Source: an uncultured Eubacteriales bacterium
GTDB taxonomy: Bacteria; Bacillota; Clostridia; Oscillospirales; Oscillospiraceae
Direction of reading: 5' to 3'
DNA length: 17,911 bases
NCBI GenBank assembly: GCA_900555795.1
Contig: USMP01000001.1
Location: 1-17,911 of the forward strand
Shown: piece by piece, positions 7,191 to 14,094 of the stretch
Layout of the letters: each line of letters opens with the position of its first letter
How positions within the stretch are numbered: the stretch's first letter is position 1
Translations under genes and position numbers: made by a program
The notes under the pieces: generated by a model
Seen by the model: only the letters and a program-made list of their open reading frames with translations
Database searches by the model: none
What the model was told of the DNA's origin: nothing

Positions 7191-7994
7191 TTACAGATAG
7201 CGGGTGTCCTCCTTTTTCTTCACCGGAAGCCAATTGAGAATCCGCCTGATCTCATCGTCCCAGAAATTCCAATCGTGGACACCGGGCTGCTCGTGGTAGG
7301 TAAAGCGGAAGCCGATATCCTCCAGATGCTTTTTCAGCTGGCAGTTCTTCTCATAGAGGAAATCCTCCGTACCGCAGCAGAGATACAGCGCGGGGTAGTC
7401 CACCTTGTTCTCCACCAGCTGGGAGGAGAGCCAGAAGGCGTCGTCCCGGGTGCCCTCCAGCACCTCGTCCGGCTCATAGGCCCAGGCCCAGGGGTTGGGG
7501 GTCTTTTTGACCATCTCGTTGATGGTAAAGCCGCCGGAGAGGCAGGCCACGTAGCCGTAGCGCTCCGGCTTGCTCATGCCCAGCATGAACGCGCCGCTGC
7601 CGCCCATGGAGAGGCCGGCGATATAGGTGTCCTCCCGCTTATTGGACACGGGGAACATCCATCCGATCAGGTCGGGCAGTTCCTCAGTGACATAGGTGTA
7701 GTACGCCTTTCCGGCGGGCGTATCCCGGTAGCAGCTGTTTTCACAGTTCGGCATCACCACCACCAGGTTGTATTTGCGGGCATAGTCCTCAATCCGGGAG
7801 AAGCGCAGCCAGTCCCCCTCGTCGCCGGAGGTGCCGTGGAGCAGGTAGAGCACCGGGAAGGGGCCCGTCCTGGCACAGTCGGCAAAGGTCTCCTGATAGC
7901 CATGGAGGGTGGACTCGGGAGTAGGGATCAGCACATTGATATTTGTTTTCGTCTGAAGAGACGGAGAATAAAATTTAAGCTGAACAAGAGCCAT
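7191..7994 (-). CDS. Alpha/beta-hydrolase esterase (PF00756-like), downstream copy
   Basis: Predicted serine esterase of 267 residues, in the putative esterase/esterase D-like family that includes tributyrin esterases and S-formylglutathione hydrolases. The oxyanion region LLHGTSGDEGDW is at 51-62, the nucleophile Ser129 sits in GLSMG, and the remaining triad residues are probably Asp211 (CGTEDF) and His240 (GVHDWNFW). No signal peptide is present, so it should act in the cytoplasm on an imported ester. ATG at 7994 has AGGAG upstream; the longer frame to 8123 runs into the upstream esterase and adds a charged, unconserved stretch. It is a tandem duplicate of the gene at 8081-8884, with about 78 percent identity by hand alignment and exactly equal length. 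Substrate unknown; deacetylation or deacylation of a sugar derivative would fit the cluster. Confidence 0.88.
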   Translation of the reverse strand: MALVQLKFYSPSLQTKTNINVLIPTPESTLHGYQETFADCARTGPFPVLYLLHGTSGDEGDWLRFSRIEDYARKYNLVVVMPNCENSCYRDTPAGKAYYTYVTEELPDLIGWMFPVSNKREDTYIAGLSMGGSGAFMLGMSKPERYGYVACLSGGFTINEMVKKTPNPWAWAYEPDEVLEGTRDDAFWLSSQLVENKVDYPALYLCCGTEDFLYEKNCQLKKHLEDIGFRFTYHEQPGVHDWNFWDDEIRRILNWLPVKKKEDTRYL

Positions 7995-8080
7995 TATAAT
8001 TGTACTCCTTTCCTGTCCCGGTCTGCAAGGGGATTTCTTCCTCTTGCGCCGGTTTTCTGTTCCGGATTTCCAAATACCGC

Positions 8081-8884
8081 TTACAGGTACCTGGTATCCC
8101 CCTTCTTTGTCACCGGCAGCCACTTGAGAATCCGCTGGATCTCATCGTCCCAGAAGTTCCAGTCATGGATGCCGGGCTGCTCATGGTAGGTGTACTGGAA
8201 GCCGATCCGGTCCAAATGGTTTTTCAGCACAAGATTGGCCTCGTAAATGAAGTCCTCTGTGCCGCAGCAGAGATACAGCTTCGGATAATCCACCTTGTTT
8301 TCCACCAGCTGGCTGGCCAGCCAGCAGAGATCATCCATGGTGCCCGCTGTCTTTTCACCAGGCTCGAAGGCCCAGCTCCAGCGGTCCCCCTTCTGATGGC
8401 GCTCCTCATGGAGGGTGGCACCGCCGGAAAGAGCCGCCACATAGCTGTACTGCTCCGGCTTGCTCATGCCCAGCTTGAAAGCCCCCGCAGCCCCCATGGA
8501 GAGGCCGGCAATATAGGTGTCCTCCCGCTTATCGGACACGGGGAACATCCACTTCATCATCTGGGGCAGTTCCTCGGTGACATAGGTGTAGTACGCCTTT
8601 CCTGCGGGAGTGTTCCGGTAGCAGCTGTTCTCGCAGTTCGGCATCACCACCGCCAGATTGTACTTGCGGGCGTAATCCTCAATCCGGGAAAAACGGGTCC
8701 AATCCCCCTCGTCGCCGGAGGTGCCGTGGAGCAGATAGAGCACCGGGAAGAGGCCTGTCTTGGCACAGTCGGCAAAGGTCTCCTGATACCCCTGCAGAGT
8801 GGACTCGGGGGTGGGAAGCAGCACATTGACATTGGTTTTGGTCTGAAGGGACGGGGAATAGAACTTAATCTGAATCGACGCCAT
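8081..8884 (-). CDS. Alpha/beta-hydrolase esterase (PF00756-like), upstream copy
   Basis: Paralogue of the adjacent downstream esterase, also 267 residues and without a signal peptide. The triad is intact: Ser129 in GLSMG, Asp211 in CGTEDF and His240 in GIHDWNFW. The two copies are nearly identical around the active site. They differ strongly in residues 156-192, where about 21 of 37 positions are changed, compared with about 37 of the other 230. That segment follows the LSGG strand and probably forms the lid over the substrate pocket, so the pair may have split specificity. ATG at 8884 has AAAGGAG seven to ten bases upstream. It lies 42 bp after livF, the last transporter gene, and 86 bp before its twin, so co-transcription with both is likely. 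Confidence 0.88.
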   Translation of the reverse strand: MASIQIKFYSPSLQTKTNVNVLLPTPESTLQGYQETFADCAKTGLFPVLYLLHGTSGDEGDWTRFSRIEDYARKYNLAVVMPNCENSCYRNTPAGKAYYTYVTEELPQMMKWMFPVSDKREDTYIAGLSMGAAGAFKLGMSKPEQYSYVAALSGGATLHEERHQKGDRWSWAFEPGEKTAGTMDDLCWLASQLVENKVDYPKLYLCCGTEDFIYEANLVLKNHLDRIGFQYTYHEQPGIHDWNFWDDEIQRILKWLPVTKKGDTRYL

Positions 8885-8926
8885 AGCACCGGTCTCCTTT
8901 CATTGTCAGCGGGCGGACGCCTCCGC

Positions 8927-9655
8927 TCAGGCCTCTTCCTTCTTGAAGTTGCCCAGATATGCCTGGAGAATCCGCTCGTCACTCTGCAGATCCTTGGAAT
9001 TGCCCTCAAACTTGATCTTGCCCTGCTCCATGATGTAGGCATAATCGGACACCTCCAGAGCCAGGCGGGCGTTTTGCTCGATCAGCAGAATGGGAATCCC
9101 CTGCCGGTTGATCTGCACGATCTTCTTAAACAGTTCCTCCACAATCAGCGGAGCAAGGCCCATGGAGGGCTCGTCCAGCATCAGCAGCTTGGGCCGGGCC
9201 ATGAGGCCCCGGCCGATGGCCAGCATCTGCTGCTCACCGCCGGAGAGGCTCCAGGCCTGCTGGTCCCGCCGCTCCTCCAGCCGGGGGAAGAGTTCAAATA
9301 CCTTCTTCACATCCTCAGCGTAACTCTTATTGCTGATGAAGCCGTGCCAGCTGATGGTGCCGACCTCCAGATTCTCATATACCGTCAGTCCCGGAAACAC
9401 CAGACGCCCCTCGGGAACGTGGATGATGCCGTGCTTATTGACGGCCTTGGAACTGGCCTTTGAGATATCCACATCGTTCCAGTGGATGGACCCCGTGTGA
9501 CGGACCATGCCGGAAATGGACTTCAGCGTGGTAGTCTTGCCGGCGCCGTTGGCGCCGATAATGCAGCAGATCTTGCCGTCCGGGACAGTGATGTCTACCC
9601 CCTTCAGGGCCTCAATAGCGCCGTAATAGGCGTGCAAATTTTCAATCCGCAGCAT
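8927..9655 (-). CDS. livF: HAAT-type ABC transporter ATP-binding protein LivF
   Basis: Cytoplasmic ATPase of 242 residues that powers the permease pair. Walker A GANGAGKT is at 34-41, the ABC signature LSGGE at 137-141, and Walker B LLMLDEP ends with Asp161-Glu162. The H-loop carries Gln194 (LIEQN) instead of His, as is usual in LivF proteins; the shorter length and this residue distinguish it from LivG. ATG at 9655 follows GGGGAGGA; an upstream in-frame ATG at 9694 lies inside livG and adds nothing conserved. One base separates it from the livG stop, indicating translational coupling. The gene name reflects family similarity and does not prove that the transported compound is a branched-chain amino acid. 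Confidence 0.93.
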   Translation of the reverse strand: MLRIENLHAYYGAIEALKGVDITVPDGKICCIIGANGAGKTTTLKSISGMVRHTGSIHWNDVDISKASSKAVNKHGIIHVPEGRLVFPGLTVYENLEVGTISWHGFISNKSYAEDVKKVFELFPRLEERRDQQAWSLSGGEQQMLAIGRGLMARPKLLMLDEPSMGLAPLIVEELFKKIVQINRQGIPILLIEQNARLALEVSDYAYIMEQGKIKFEGNSKDLQSDERILQAYLGNFKKEEA

Positions 9656-9656
9656 G

Positions 9657-10400
9657 TTATTTCCTCCCCAGATACGCCTCGATGACATCCTCATTGGAGG
9701 AAACCTCGTCCGGCGTCCCGTGCGCGATCATCTTGCCGAAGTTCAGCACCACGATATGGTCGCACACGCTCATGATCATATCCATCTTGTGCTCGATCAG
9801 CACGATGCCCACGCCCTGCTTGGCGGCATGGCGCATCAGCGCCACACTTTTCTCCAGTTCCTTCGCGTTCAGTCCGGCAGCGGGCTCGTCGATCAGCATG
9901 ACCTTCGGGTGGGCCAGCAGGCCCCGGACAATCTCCAGGCGCTTCAGCTGGCCGTAGGTCAAGGAGGAGATATCCGCTTTCCAGTCCACTTTCAGGTCGG
10001 CAATTTCCATCAGTTCGTCCACCTCATCCAGAAAGTTGCGTCCCTTGACACCCAGAAAGGACTTCAGATAGCCCATCTGGTCCGCCAGATCCGTGCCAAG
10101 CTTCATATTGTCGCTGACGGTGGAGCGGGTGAGGAAGCGGGGGGTCTGGAAGGTGCGGCCCAGGCCCATGCGGGCCCGCTGGTAGGCGGTCAGCTTCGTA
10201 ACCTCCGTGTCCCCCAGGTATACTTTGCCGGTATCCACCGTGTACAGGCCGCTGATCAGGTTGAGCGTGGTGGTCTTGCCGGCACCGTTGGGGCCAATGA
10301 GGCCCATGATCTCGCCGGGCTCCACCGCGAAGGTGACATCCTGGACAGCCTTCAGGCCACCGAAGGAAATCCCAATATCTTCTACTTTAAGGCAGGACAT
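9657..10400 (-). CDS. livG: HAAT-type ABC transporter ATP-binding protein LivG
   Basis: Second ATPase of the transporter, 247 residues. Walker A GPNGAGKT is at 36-43, the Q-loop Gln at 85 (RTFQTPRF), signature LTYGQ at 147-151, Walker B VMLIDEP at 167-173 and the H-loop His at 204 (LIEHKMD). The signature second residue is Thr rather than the common Ser, a conservative change. LivG-type proteins have the longer insert between Walker A and the signature seen here. ATG at 10400 has AAGGAGGT upstream and overlaps the end of livM by 14 bp, which points to translational coupling. An in-frame ATG at 10484 is within livM and was rejected. Confidence 0.93.
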   Translation of the reverse strand: MSCLKVEDIGISFGGLKAVQDVTFAVEPGEIMGLIGPNGAGKTTTLNLISGLYTVDTGKVYLGDTEVTKLTAYQRARMGLGRTFQTPRFLTRSTVSDNMKLGTDLADQMGYLKSFLGVKGRNFLDEVDELMEIADLKVDWKADISSLTYGQLKRLEIVRGLLAHPKVMLIDEPAAGLNAKELEKSVALMRHAAKQGVGIVLIEHKMDMIMSVCDHIVVLNFGKMIAHGTPDEVSSNEDVIEAYLGRK

Positions 10401-11406
10401 TTTCACTGACCTCCTTTTCTTTGTTGCCGGCGGCCTTCCGTTTATTGAGGCGGACCCGCAGATGCGTCCCGGCCTCCTTGACAATACCGGCCAGGCCCAT
10501 GGGCATGAAGATCATCAGAAGCACGATGATCGCACCGTAGAGCATATTCAGGTAGCTGTTGGCAAAGCGGGCAATTTCCGGCAGATAGTTCACCAGAACC
10601 GTGCCGAAGAGGGAGCCAATGGGGCTCATCACGCCGCCCAGCATCAGCATGATGATGAATTTCAGCTGGGTATTGAAGGTGAAGAGGGAGGCGCTGATGG
10701 TACCGTTATGTACCGCATAGAGGGATCCGCCGAAGCCGGCCAGCAGACCCGCCAGGACAAATACGATGACCTTGGTGCGGTAGACATTGATGCCCAGGCT
10801 GTACGCCGCGGTAGCATCGTCCCGCACCGCCATCAGCCCACGACCGAAGGATGTCTGCTTAATGCGGTTGAGCAGCAGAATCAGCAGCACCACCAGCACC
10901 GCCAGCACAGGGAACCAGTCCTTGAAGGTAGCCAGGGTGTGGCCAAAAAGCGACACATCTGCAATGCCGCTGGTACCGTTGGGGCCTCCGGTGAAGGCTG
11001 CGAAGTTCTGGAATACGGATTGACCAATATATGTCACACCAATGGTTCCAAACACAAAGGCGGGACCCTGAAGCTTCAGCAGAAGCAGGCCCAGCAGCAG
11101 GGACAGCAGCCCGCTGGCCAAGGCACCGGCCAGCATGGCCGGCAAAATGGGCACACCCATCTTGGTATTCAAAAAGCCGCACACAAACGCGCCCAGGCCC
11201 AGCATCGTGATGGAACACATGGACAGCACGCCGCCCAGGCCCAGCATCAGGTACATACCGGCCACGCCGAAGAAAAAGATCAGGGCCACATTGATGATGT
11301 TCACCTGAGAGTTCTTCAAGTCAGAAATAAAAAAGGTATTCAACAGAGCGATACATATCAGGGCGGCGGCAGTGAAGATCCATATGCGCATATTTTCTTT
11401 TTTCAT
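10387..11406 (-). CDS. livM: HAAT-type ABC transporter permease LivM
   Basis: Integral membrane permease of 339 residues with many hydrophobic helices, beginning with a helix after MKKENMRIWIF. The cytoplasmic coupling loop MAVRDDATAAYSLGINVYRTK followed by a Gly-rich helix is the conserved LivM motif that contacts the ATPases. The C-terminal segment LFGTVLVNYLPE and the end MGLAGIVKE also fit the family. ATG at 11406 lies behind GGGGGAG; the ATG five codons later is possible but has no better site. It is 14 bp downstream of livH. Together with LivH it forms the heterodimeric channel. Specificity is set mainly by the binding protein, so this gene does not define the substrate. Confidence 0.93.
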   Translation of the reverse strand: MKKENMRIWIFTAAALICIALLNTFFISDLKNSQVNIINVALIFFFGVAGMYLMLGLGGVLSMCSITMLGLGAFVCGFLNTKMGVPILPAMLAGALASGLLSLLLGLLLLKLQGPAFVFGTIGVTYIGQSVFQNFAAFTGGPNGTSGIADVSLFGHTLATFKDWFPVLAVLVVLLILLLNRIKQTSFGRGLMAVRDDATAAYSLGINVYRTKVIVFVLAGLLAGFGGSLYAVHNGTISASLFTFNTQLKFIIMLMLGGVMSPIGSLFGTVLVNYLPEIARFANSYLNMLYGAIIVLLMIFMPMGLAGIVKEAGTHLRVRLNKRKAAGNKEKEVSENVLP

Positions 11407-11420
11407 ATTTTTTCTCCCCC

Positions 11421-12296
11421 TTACGCCTTTTCCTTTTTGGTACCGGACGGAATAATGCCCTGGGGACGGATCGCCAGCACCAGCAGCAGGCAGCCAAACA
11501 CCACCACATCCTTATATGTCGTGGTGAAATAGGTGCTGTAGGCTTCAATAAGGCCCACAATGATTCCGCCGATCACGGCGCCGGGAAGACTGCCGAACCC
11601 GCCGATAACCACGCTGGCAAAGGCCCGGGCCTGGAAGGTGCTCAGGGAAGCGCTAACGCGGTAAATGGGCGCCAGGAGCCACCCGGAGAAGCCCACCATG
11701 CACACCACAATGCAGAATGTAACCATGGTGGTCAGGTTGGTGGGAATGCCCAGCAGATCCGCCGCGTACTTGTTCTGCGCAGCGGCAGTCATGACGCGGC
11801 CACAATACATCTTATCGAAGAGGAAGTAGAGGCCGCCCATCATCAGCAGCATGGCAGCAAAAATAAACAAATACTGATAGGGAATCACAAACCCGCCCAA
11901 AGACACCGCGCCCTCAATGATGGGGCGGACACTTCGGGTTTCTGTTGTAATAAACTGGAGGCAGCACTCAGAAATGACCGTACCAGCACCAATGGTGCAG
12001 ATCATCATCGCCTGGGGCCATTTTGCCCGCTTAAAGGGCAAAAAGCACACGCCGCAAAACACACAGCCAACCAACATGAAGATTGCCAGTGCAGCCAAAA
12101 CCATCAGCACACCGGAAGAAAGCTGCAATTTTTCAATAAATAAAAACGCAATATAAGCGCCCATGGCCAGCAGGTTTCCTTGAGCGAAGTTCATAACGCC
12201 AGCCGCCCGCAGCAGCAGCATCAAGCCCATGGCGACCGTGGCATAGACCAGGCCCACAGAGACGCCTGTCAAAGTTTGCTGAAGAAACAGTGCCAC
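11421..12296 (-). CDS. livH: HAAT-type ABC transporter permease LivH
   Basis: Integral membrane permease of 291 residues. The N-terminal helix is followed by MNFAQGNLLAMGAYIAF, the LivH counterpart of the family motif N-x-A-x-G-x-x-x-x-x-GAY. Near the C-terminus, ASVVIGGFGSLPGAVIGGIIVGLIE is the ATPase-contacting loop and last helices, ending with RPQGIIPSG. The start is GTG at 12294-12296, supported by GGGAGGT upstream and by the family-like beginning; no in-frame ATG lies at a comparable position. It is separated from livJ by 104 bp containing a large hairpin, which may lower permease expression relative to the binding protein. Confidence 0.92.
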   Translation of the reverse strand: MALFLQQTLTGVSVGLVYATVAMGLMLLLRAAGVMNFAQGNLLAMGAYIAFLFIEKLQLSSGVLMVLAALAIFMLVGCVFCGVCFLPFKRAKWPQAMMICTIGAGTVISECCLQFITTETRSVRPIIEGAVSLGGFVIPYQYLFIFAAMLLMMGGLYFLFDKMYCGRVMTAAAQNKYAADLLGIPTNLTTMVTFCIVVCMVGFSGWLLAPIYRVSASLSTFQARAFASVVIGGFGSLPGAVIGGIIVGLIEAYSTYFTTTYKDVVVFGCLLLVLAIRPQGIIPSGTKKEKA

Positions 12297-12320
12297 AAAA
12301 TGACCTCCCTTTTTGGATTA

Positions 12321-12362
12321 GGGGGCCGTCGGATCTCGGGATACCTCCATCCGACAGCCCCC
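12321..12362 (-). other. Stable hairpin between livJ and livH
   Basis: The arms GGGGGC-GTCGGAT (12321-12334) and ATCCGAC-GCCCCC (12349-12362) pair over 13 bp with a single mismatch. On the minus strand no T tract follows, so it is not a classical terminator. Its place directly after the binding-protein gene fits a 3' stabilising or attenuating structure, a common way for binding protein to be made in excess over permeases. That role is inferred. Confidence 0.7.
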
Positions 12363-12400
12363 TCTCTTATGTCGCCCGGCAAGACAGCGGGCAGAAAAAC

Positions 12401-13618
12401 TTAGTGAATAACCTCAAGAGTCTCGGAAACCTCGATGGTACCATCCTCCAGGAACTTGGACAAATAGATGTTGTCGGCGAAGGAGTGGTCATCGTGATAG
12501 CTGTAGCTGGTCATGACGCCATCCAGGCCATCAATCAGCTTCAGGCCCTCGTTGATGGAATCCTTATCGTTGGCGCCGGCCAGACGGGCAGCCTCAACAA
12601 TCAGGCTCAGATCATCATACACGGAGGCGTCAATCCAAGACACCGTGTCATAGGTGAAGCGGTCGTCGCCAAACAGCAGTTCCTGGAAGTCCTTGTTGGC
12701 CTGGTTCTCCTGAGTCGTGGTGTACTCGGCAAAGCCCAGCATGCCCGCACAGGCCTCGACGCCCACGTTCTGGAGGAAGCTGTCAGAGAACAGGTTGGAG
12801 TTGGAGATGATGGGATACTGGTAGTCGTACTGGTGCAGCAGAGAAATGATGGACTGACCATCAGTATTGGCGGTGGCGTGGAGCAGGATGCCATCGGAGC
12901 CTTCCACGTTCATGGCCTGCAGAACGATGGAGGTGTAGTCCGTGGTGGTGGTGTTATCGAAAGCAATCTCAGAAGCCACGGAGTAGCCCTTGTCTTCCAT
13001 GTAGGCCTTCATGAAAGCACTGTCGTTATAGCCGTTGGAGGTGTTGTAGAACAGGGTGACGGGGTTCTTCACACCGTTGTCGATGGCGATCTGCGCCATG
13101 GTGTTGGAGAAGGCCGTATCCACGCAGCGGTTGGTGTAGTAGTAGTCGCAGGCCTCAGCCATCTCAAAGTTGGTGGCCACGTTGAAAACGGGGATCTGAG
13201 CGTCAGTCACGTACTCATGGCAGGCCAGAGCGTACTGGCTGAAGAAGGTGCCGATGATGGCGGACACGCCGTCAACTTCCAGGGCCTTCAGCAAAGCATC
13301 GATGTAAGCCTGCTGGTCGTTACCGCCATCAATGAACTCAACCTGGACCTCGGCGCCATTGACGCCGCCAGCCTTATTGACCTCATCCGCAGCAACCGTA
13401 AGGACCTGCTTCAGACGATCACCGTTCTCAGAACTGAGGCTGGTGCCGCAATAGACGATTTTCAGGGGCTGAGCGGCCTCACCGCTGTCGCCGCTGTTGT
13501 CGGTGGAAGAGGAATTTCCGCTGGAACCGGAGTTACCGGAGGTGCCGGAGTTGCCGCCGCAGGCGACAAGGCTCAGCGCCAGGACGAGGGACAAGAGTAC
13601 CGCTAAAAACTTTTTCAT
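12401..13618 (-). CDS. livJ: HAAT-type ABC transporter substrate-binding lipoprotein
   Basis: Extracellular lipid-anchored receptor of 405 residues for the transporter encoded downstream. The lipoprotein signal MKKFLAVLLSLVLALSLVAC has its lipobox Cys at residue 20, then a Gly/Ser/Asn-rich flexible linker to about residue 50. The mature domain has the type I periplasmic-binding fold (peripla_BP_6 type), starting at LKIVYCGTSLS. The ligand-binding segment reads IIGTFFSQYALACHEYVTDAQIPVFNVAT, lacking the serine cluster of true Leu/Ile/Val-binding proteins, so another ligand is likely. ATG at 13618 has AAAGGAG upstream. The gene is first in the minus-strand cluster and has two candidate promoters. 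The symbol denotes family only. Confidence 0.9.
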   Translation of the reverse strand: MKKFLAVLLSLVLALSLVACGGNSGTSGNSGSSGNSSSTDNSGDSGEAAQPLKIVYCGTSLSSENGDRLKQVLTVAADEVNKAGGVNGAEVQVEFIDGGNDQQAYIDALLKALEVDGVSAIIGTFFSQYALACHEYVTDAQIPVFNVATNFEMAEACDYYYTNRCVDTAFSNTMAQIAIDNGVKNPVTLFYNTSNGYNDSAFMKAYMEDKGYSVASEIAFDNTTTTDYTSIVLQAMNVEGSDGILLHATANTDGQSIISLLHQYDYQYPIISNSNLFSDSFLQNVGVEACAGMLGFAEYTTTQENQANKDFQELLFGDDRFTYDTVSWIDASVYDDLSLIVEAARLAGANDKDSINEGLKLIDGLDGVMTSYSYHDDHSFADNIYLSKFLEDGTIEVSETLEVIH

Positions 13619-13638
13619 CACTTCATGCTCCTTTAAGA

Positions 13639-13667
13639 ATTTTATCACAACGCATGCGCGCGGTGAA
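13639..13667 (-). promoter_or_regulatory. Possible proximal promoter of livJ
   Basis: On the minus strand TTCACC (13662-13667), a 17-bp spacer and TAAAAT (13639-13644) preceded by TG at the extended -10 position form a plausible sigma-A promoter. Its start point would fall only about 15 bases ahead of the livJ ATG, just before the ribosome binding site. The -35 box is poor, so this is a weaker candidate than the distal promoter. Confidence 0.4.
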
Positions 13668-13738
13668 CAGAAAAAGCGCCCCGGGGTTGCCGCAGCCGTG
13701 CCACTCCCTGCGGAAAAGCAACGCGTCCGGCACGTCAA

Positions 13739-13769
13739 CAGATGTAGGTTGTCATACAAGTTGCATCTG
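13739..13769 (-). promoter_or_regulatory. Candidate GntR-FCD operator in the livJ leader
   Basis: The core TTGT-CAT-ACAA (13749-13759) is an exact match to the TNGT-N3-ACNA consensus of FCD-subfamily GntR regulators. It is centred in a 31-bp dyad whose outer arms CAGATG (13739-13744) and CATCTG (13764-13769) are symmetric about the same centre; 11 of 15 possible base pairs match. It lies about 120 bp upstream of the livJ start and downstream of the distal promoter, so binding could block elongation or act on the proximal promoter. The site may alternatively work as an RNA hairpin. Confidence 0.55.
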
Positions 13770-13775
13770 ATAAAC

Positions 13776-13803
13776 TGGCCCACAGCTGGAGTGCTCTGGG
13801 CCA
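13776..13803 (-). other. Leader hairpin upstream of livJ
   Basis: TGGCCCA (13776-13782) and TGGGCCA (13797-13803), extended by AGC/GCT after one mismatch, form a stable stem with a six-base loop. Together with the dyad at 13739-13769 and a further CCGCAG/CTGCGG dyad (13690-13713), it gives the roughly 255-base leader of the distal transcript a series of stems. No T tract follows any of them. Confidence 0.5.
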
Positions 13804-13816
13804 CCGGGGATAAACA

Positions 13817-13831
13817 GACATTTAAAATGTC
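13817..13831. promoter_or_regulatory. Perfect AT-rich palindrome near the distal livJ start
   Basis: GACATTT-A-AAATGTC is a perfect 15-bp palindrome lying about 45 bp downstream of the predicted distal livJ start point. It is the size of a dimeric regulator site. I do not recognise the regulator; it does not match CodY, Rex or PerR consensus sequences as I know them. Confidence 0.35.
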
Positions 13832-13879
13832 AAAAAAACGCCAAACTTATCACTTTTGTTTGTCGTTTTTGATAGTCAC

Positions 13880-13908
13880 AGTCTAGCAGTCTGCCCCTAT
13901 TTTGTCAA
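13880..13908 (-). promoter_or_regulatory. Distal sigma-A promoter of livJ
   Basis: On the minus strand a perfect TTGACA (13903-13908), a 17-bp spacer and TAGACT (13880-13885) form a good vegetative promoter. The start would be near 13873, giving a leader of about 255 bases to the livJ ATG. This would drive the transporter operon and perhaps the whole thirteen-gene cluster. Confidence 0.65.
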
Positions 13909-13921
13909 CCTTCTTTTCCAA

Positions 13922-13975
13922 TTGTGTCAATTTTTTGTGAAAACTGACAAATCCGCCTAAAAATTTTTGACACAA
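13922..13975. repeat. TTGTGTCAA inverted repeat in the divergent control region
   Basis: TTGTGTCAA (13922-13930) and its exact complement TTGACACAA (13967-13975) are separated by 36 bp of A/T-rich sequence. Two more TGTCAA copies lie at 13903-13908 (the livJ -35 box) and 13828-13833, so the motif is repeated four times in 150 bp. It may be a cooperative regulator site between the two divergent transcription units; no regulator can be named. Confidence 0.35.
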
Positions 13976-14065
13976 CTGCCGAAGCCAAATCGACATCTGT
14001 CCGCTTTTTCCGGACACTTTTCCTTTTCTACTCCCCCATGGACGGGCACATGCCGCAACAATGCT

Positions 14066-14094
14066 TTGACAGACGCCGCCGGACGGGTTACAAT
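14066..14094 (+). promoter_or_regulatory. Sigma-A promoter of the thioesterase gene
   Basis: TTGACA (14066-14071), an exact 17-bp spacer and TACAAT (14089-14094) form a near-consensus promoter. The start would be near 14101, leaving a leader of only about 16 bases before the GTG start at 14117. It is divergent from the livJ promoter. Confidence 0.8.

Noticed and set aside
9160..9260. Idea that the Liv genes form a routine leucine/isoleucine/valine importer
   Set aside because: Not fully excluded, but the binding-protein pocket segment and the sugar-type downstream genes do not support it, so the gene symbols are given for family only.
7275..9463. Overlapping plus-strand open frames over the esterases and livF
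   Set aside because: The two frames resemble one another only because the esterase genes beneath them are duplicated; both are mirror frames without motifs.
12290..13606. Plus-strand open frame of 438 codons
   Set aside because: It is antisense to livJ, whose signal peptide, lipobox and binding fold are clear. Its protein is Val/Gly/Asp-rich without any recognisable domain.
13665..13695. Possible terminator or attenuator in the livJ leader (GGGGCGC followed by five T on the minus strand)
   Set aside because: The bases before the T run do not form a hairpin with a proper loop; the CCCCGGGG there is self-complementary without a loop.
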